In this document: positions 22,914 through 26,290 of the stretch, in pieces | How positions within the stretch are numbered: the first letter of the stretch is position 1 | Layout: every line of letters begins with the position of its first letter | Assembly: GCA_045599325.1 (NCBI GenBank) | Contig: JAZRVT010000006.1 | Span: 1-26,290 of the forward strand | Length of the DNA stretch: 26,290 bases | Reading direction: 5' to 3' | Source of the DNA: Cacconaster sp045599325 | GTDB lineage: Bacteria; Bacteroidota; Bacteroidia; Bacteroidales; UBA932 | Program-made: the position numbers and the translations under genes | Notes under the pieces: generated by a model | The model's input: the letters and a program-made list of their open reading frames with translations, nothing else | Told to the model about the DNA's origin: nothing | Database searches by the model: none

Positions 22914-23735
22914 ATGAATACAAACAGCAACGTATATACAGTCATCTACACTACAGTGATCGTAGTGATAGTGGCAGCGGTTCTGGCCTTTGTCTCACAG
23001 AGTCTCAAGCCTATGCAGGAGGCGAATGAGAAGGCCGAGACCATCAGCCAGATCCTGACAGCCGCTCAGTTCGGCGAGAAGGAGCACTGGCAGGAGATCG
23101 GCAACGCGTCAACCATCGATTTCTATAAGGAAAACATCGAAGAGGTGGTTCTGATCGACGCCCAGGGCGCAGGTCAGGGCACTCTCGACTGCGCTGCAGC
23201 ACAGATCTACTCTACATCTGACCTGAAAGCGCAGAACTACAATGTCAAGGATGCGGCCAAGGCCGGCGACGTAAAGGTCCCTGTCTACCGCTTCAAGAAC
23301 GGCACAATGGTGCTCCCTGTCTATGGAGCCGGCCTCTGGGGCCCAGTCTGGGGCTATATCGCAGTTGAGCCTGACTACAAGACCATCGCGGGCGCATATT
23401 TCGACCACGAGTCCGAGACTCCGGGCCTCGGCGGCAAGATCAAGGACGACCCTTCATTCAGGGCACAGTTCGAGGGCAAGCAGATTGACTGCGCGGATGC
23501 GGAGCCTTTCGCAATCGTAAAGGGCGGCGCTCCTGCCGGCAAGACCAACGCCGTTGACGCCATCACAGGCGCGACTATGACATCCAAGGGCCTCAGCGCA
23601 GCCATCGCAACCTGGCTCAACGCTTACAGGCCTCTCCTCGAAGCAGGTGTCAGGGCTGCTGAAGTCCCGGCAGAGGGACCTGCAGCTGAGGAGGCTGACA
23701 CGGAATCCGTTGAATCTAACAATGGGGAGGAATAA
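22914..23735 (+). CDS. nqrC: Na+-translocating NADH:quinone reductase subunit C
   Basis: This periplasmic flavoprotein subunit is anchored by one N-terminal membrane helix (about residues 10-29). The 273 residues include PVYGAGLWGPVWGYIAV and HESETPGLGGKI, the FMN-binding core, and DAITGATMTS with Thr221 as the covalent FMN site (a Thr replaces the more usual Ser before GAT). The last 30 residues are Glu/Ala-rich and extend beyond the usual end near residue 245; they look like a flexible acidic tail. It precedes nqrD by three bases. Confidence 0.96.
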   Translation: MNTNSNVYTVIYTTVIVVIVAAVLAFVSQSLKPMQEANEKAETISQILTAAQFGEKEHWQEIGNASTIDFYKENIEEVVLIDAQGAGQGTLDCAAAQIYSTSDLKAQNYNVKDAAKAGDVKVPVYRFKNGTMVLPVYGAGLWGPVWGYIAVEPDYKTIAGAYFDHESETPGLGGKIKDDPSFRAQFEGKQIDCADAEPFAIVKGGAPAGKTNAVDAITGATMTSKGLSAAIATWLNAYRPLLEAGVRAAEVPAEGPAAEEADTESVESNNGEE

Positions 23736-23738
23736 TCT

Positions 23739-24362
23739 ATGGCAAATCTCAAAGAAACTATCCTCAATCCTATTCTGAAGGGCAACCCTATCACCGTGCT
23801 GGTGCTCGGTATCTGCTCTTCACTCGCAGTGACAGTCGAGCTCAAGGGCGCTCTCGTGATGGCTCTCTCGGTGATTGTCGTCACAGGCCTCTCAAGCCTT
23901 GTCTGCTCGCTCCTCAGAAAGACCATTCCTAACCGCGTCCGCATCATCGTGCAGCTCGTGGTCGTTGCGCTGATGGTTATCCTGGTTGACCAGGTGCTCA
24001 AGGCATTCGAGGCAACCTACGCCATCGACAAGCAGCTCTCAGTCTACATCGGCCTGATCATCACCAACTGTATCGTGATGGGCCGCATCGAGGCCTTCGC
24101 TCTCGGCAACAAGCCGGTTCCGAGCCTCCTCGACGGTCTCGCAAACGGTGTCGGCTACGGAATGATCCTGATCATCGTCGCCTTCTTCCGTGAGCTTCTC
24201 GGAAGCGGCACACTCTTCGGACTCAAGGTCATCCCTGACGCACTCTATGCAGCAGGCTACGCAAACAACGGCCTTGTGATCCTCCCTCCGTTCGCACTCA
24301 TTCTCCTTGGATGCATCATCTGGATCCACAGAAGCATAGACAAGGATCTCCAGGAAAAATAA
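23739..24362 (+). CDS. nqrD: Na+-translocating NADH:quinone reductase subunit D
   Basis: This 207-residue integral membrane subunit has about six helices and pairs with NqrE. Cys26 (in GICSSLAV) and Cys111 (in TNCIVMGR) are the two Cys that, with two from NqrE, hold the intramembrane iron-sulfur centre in the known NQR structure. The C-terminal half contains GLANGVGYG and FFRELLGSG, typical of NqrD/RnfE. It has a GGAGG site eight bases upstream of its ATG. Confidence 0.96.
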   Translation: MANLKETILNPILKGNPITVLVLGICSSLAVTVELKGALVMALSVIVVTGLSSLVCSLLRKTIPNRVRIIVQLVVVALMVILVDQVLKAFEATYAIDKQLSVYIGLIITNCIVMGRIEAFALGNKPVPSLLDGLANGVGYGMILIIVAFFRELLGSGTLFGLKVIPDALYAAGYANNGLVILPPFALILLGCIIWIHRSIDKDLQEK

Positions 24363-24380
24363 CAGTAACACCTATCGATT

Positions 24381-24977
24381 ATGGAATATATAAGCTTATT
24401 CGTAAAGTCAATCTTCGTTGACAATATGATTTTTGCATACTTCCTCGGTATGTGTTCATACCTGGCGGTATCCAAGAATGTCAAGACAGCCAACGGCCTC
24501 GGCCTGGCAGTCATCTTCGTGCTCCTCTGCACCCTTCCTATCAACTACCTCCTCAACCGCTACGTGCTCGCTCCGAACGCGCTCATCGAAGGCGTTGACC
24601 TCAGCTTCCTGAGCTTCATCATCTTCATCGCAGTCATCGCGGCCTTCACACAGATAGTCGAGATGGTGGTCGAGAAATTCCTTCCTTCTCTCTACTCCTC
24701 ACTCGGCATCTATCTGCCTCTGATCGCTGTGAACTGCGCGATCCTCGGCGGTTCGCTCTTCATGCAGCAGAGAGATTTCGGCAACTGCGGTGAAGCGGCG
24801 GTCTATGCGCTCGGCAGCGGTATCGGCTGGTATCTCGCAATCGTGGCTCTTGCAGCCATTCGCGAGAAAATGGCTTACTGCCACGTCCCTAAGGGACTCA
24901 AGGGCATCGGCATCACATTCATCGTCGTCGGCCTTATGGGTATTGCATTCATGTCCTTTATGGGCATTTCACTTTAA
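24381..24977 (+). CDS. nqrE: Na+-translocating NADH:quinone reductase subunit E
   Basis: This 198-residue membrane subunit is related to NqrD by inverted topology. Cys25 (GMCSYLAV) and Cys119 (VNCAILGG) match the iron-sulfur ligands. The first residues MEYISLFVKSIFVDNMIF form the usual first helix, and FMQQRDFGNCGEAAVYALG is a known NqrE signature region. The start is preceded by AT-rich sequence without a clear ribosome site; the gap to nqrD is 18 bases. Confidence 0.96.
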   Translation: MEYISLFVKSIFVDNMIFAYFLGMCSYLAVSKNVKTANGLGLAVIFVLLCTLPINYLLNRYVLAPNALIEGVDLSFLSFIIFIAVIAAFTQIVEMVVEKFLPSLYSSLGIYLPLIAVNCAILGGSLFMQQRDFGNCGEAAVYALGSGIGWYLAIVALAAIREKMAYCHVPKGLKGIGITFIVVGLMGIAFMSFMGISL

Positions 24978-24992
24978 AGAGGAGGCGCAGAT

Positions 24993-26264
24993 ATGACAAA
25001 TACAATTCTTCTTGCAGTCGCTGTCATCGTTGCAGTCACACTGCTTCTCGTTGCTCTGCTTCTCTTCATCAAGACAAAGCTCACTCCTTCGGGCAGTGTC
25101 AAGATCGACATCAACGGCGGAAAGAAAGTGGTCGAGGCCCCTATGGGCGGCTCGCTCCTCTCAACTCTGGCTGAGCAGAAGATATTCCTCCCTTCAGCCT
25201 GCGGCGGAAAGGGCAACTGCGGTCAGTGCAAGTGCCAGGTCCTCGAGGGCGGTGGAAGCATCCTTCCTACTGAAGTCGGTTTCTTCACCCGCAAGCAGAT
25301 TATGGACAACTGGCGCCTCGGCTGCCAGGTCAAGGTCAAGGATAACCTGAAGATCCAGGTTCCTGACTCTGTGCTCAGCGTCAAGAAACTCGAATGCGAG
25401 GTCATCTCCAACCACAATGTGGCTACATTCATCAAGGAATTCACTGTCCGTCTCCCTGAAGGCGAGCACATCGAGTTCAAGAGCGGTGAATATATCCAGA
25501 TCGACATTCCTGCCTGCGACGTGAACTTCGCTGACATCGACGTCGATCCTGAGTACCGTGCAGACTGGGAGCGCTACAACTTCTTCGACCTGAAGATGCA
25601 CAACCCTACCGCTACAATCCGCGCATATTCAATGGCCTCTTATCCTGCTGAGGACAACATCGTGAAGCTGAACGTCCGTATCGCAACTCCTCCGTTCGAC
25701 AGGAGCCAGCCTAAGGGCGTCTTCAAGTGCCTGCCTGTCAACCCGGGTATCGCATCTTCATACGTCTTCTCACGCAAGCCTGGTGACAAGGTCACCATCA
25801 GCGGCCCTTACGGCGAGTTCCTCCTTCCGAAGGACGACCCTAAGGATGTCGAGTACGTATTCGTGGGCGGCGGCGCCGGTATGGCACCTCTCCGCAGTCA
25901 CATTATGCACCTCTTCAAGACTCTCAAGACTGACCGCAAGGTGAAGTTCTTCTATGGAGCACGTGCCCTTGTGGAGGCCTTCTATCTTGAAGACTTCGCT
26001 GAGATCGAGCGTGAGTTCCCTAACTTCGAGTTCCACCTCGCCCTCGACCGTCCTGACCCTGCAGCCGATGCAGCAGGTGTCAAGTACACTGCAGGCTTCG
26101 TCCACAATGTGATGAACGAACTCTACCTGAAGGACCACGAGGCTCCGGAGGACATCAAGTACTTTATGTGCGGCCCTCCTATGATGGTTTCATCTGTCGT
26201 CAACCTTCTCGACAGCCTCGGAGTCGCTCCGGAGAGCATCCTCTACGATAACTTCGGCGCATAA
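24993..26264 (+). CDS. nqrF: Na+-translocating NADH:quinone reductase subunit F
   Basis: This is the electron-input subunit that oxidises NADH. The 423 residues show one N-terminal membrane helix (about 5-25), a plant-type [2Fe-2S] domain with Cys70, Cys76, Cys79 and Cys111, an FAD domain with RAYSMAS at 210-216, and an NADH domain with GGGAGMAP at 292-299, FFYGAR and a CGPPMM near the end. Length and motifs are complete. It has a GAGGAGG site seven bases before the ATG. Only 26 bases follow in the window, so a terminator or further genes of the cluster cannot be seen. Confidence 0.97.
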   Translation: MTNTILLAVAVIVAVTLLLVALLLFIKTKLTPSGSVKIDINGGKKVVEAPMGGSLLSTLAEQKIFLPSACGGKGNCGQCKCQVLEGGGSILPTEVGFFTRKQIMDNWRLGCQVKVKDNLKIQVPDSVLSVKKLECEVISNHNVATFIKEFTVRLPEGEHIEFKSGEYIQIDIPACDVNFADIDVDPEYRADWERYNFFDLKMHNPTATIRAYSMASYPAEDNIVKLNVRIATPPFDRSQPKGVFKCLPVNPGIASSYVFSRKPGDKVTISGPYGEFLLPKDDPKDVEYVFVGGGAGMAPLRSHIMHLFKTLKTDRKVKFFYGARALVEAFYLEDFAEIEREFPNFEFHLALDRPDPAADAAGVKYTAGFVHNVMNELYLKDHEAPEDIKYFMCGPPMMVSSVVNLLDSLGVAPESILYDNFGA

Positions 26265-26290
26265 GCCGCTGTGATACAGCTGAAAACAGG

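Noticed and set aside
26267..26283. GCTGT-GAT-ACAGC inverted repeat after nqrF
   Set aside because: Five bp and no T-tract before the window ends; a terminator cannot be claimed.

Overview
The window looks like a chromosomal stretch of a fairly GC-rich member of the Bacteroidales. The support is: a DUF4290 gene next to ftsK and a LolA-like gene, a complete Na+-NQR operon, promoters of the Bacteroidetes type (TTTG, about 20 bp, then TAnnTTTG), and leading genes without Shine-Dalgarno sites. Genus or species cannot be read from the sequence.

Layout. 1-92 is the 3' end of an S9-family peptidase. 159-773 (-) is a deoxynucleoside kinase. 948-10429 (+) is one tightly packed operon carrying every step of de novo UMP synthesis in the order pyrC-carA-carB-pyrK-pyrD-pyrF-pyrE-pyrB. 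rfbC (10429-10959) is translationally coupled to its end. rfbD (10931-11815, -) converges on it. 11872-15525 (+) holds a DUF4290 gene, ftsK and a LolA-like gene. 15509-15982 (-) is a NUDIX hydrolase, 16019-17221 (+) an RsmF-like RNA methyltransferase, 17271-17762 (-) a SnoaL-like protein and 17912-20308 (-) a UvrD/PcrA helicase. 20396-26264 (+) is nqrABCDEF. No tRNA, rRNA, CRISPR array, insertion sequence or phage gene was seen.

The most interesting part is the pyrimidine operon, which seems to be controlled in an unusual way at three levels. (1) A terminator-shaped hairpin (17 bp stem, 4-nt loop, U-tract) lies inside codons 12-25 of pyrC, about 40-75 nt downstream of a near-consensus promoter that would give an almost leaderless transcript. 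This looks like an attenuator for which pyrC itself is the leader peptide. (2) CarA, the glutaminase subunit of carbamoyl-phosphate synthase, keeps its catalytic Cys but has Tyr in place of the catalytic His, and at least three other glutamine-pocket residues are changed. The synthase may therefore use free ammonia. (3) PyrB carries a C-terminal four-cysteine zinc module like the C-terminal half of PyrI, but without the nucleotide-binding allosteric half. CarB keeps its C-terminal effector-binding domain. Together these suggest that control has moved from CTP on the transcarbamylase to transcription attenuation plus UMP on CarB.

The rest is mostly core metabolism in compact form. Convergent genes overlap at their 3' ends, one clear terminator sits inside the antisense coding region of its neighbour, and divergent promoters interlock.
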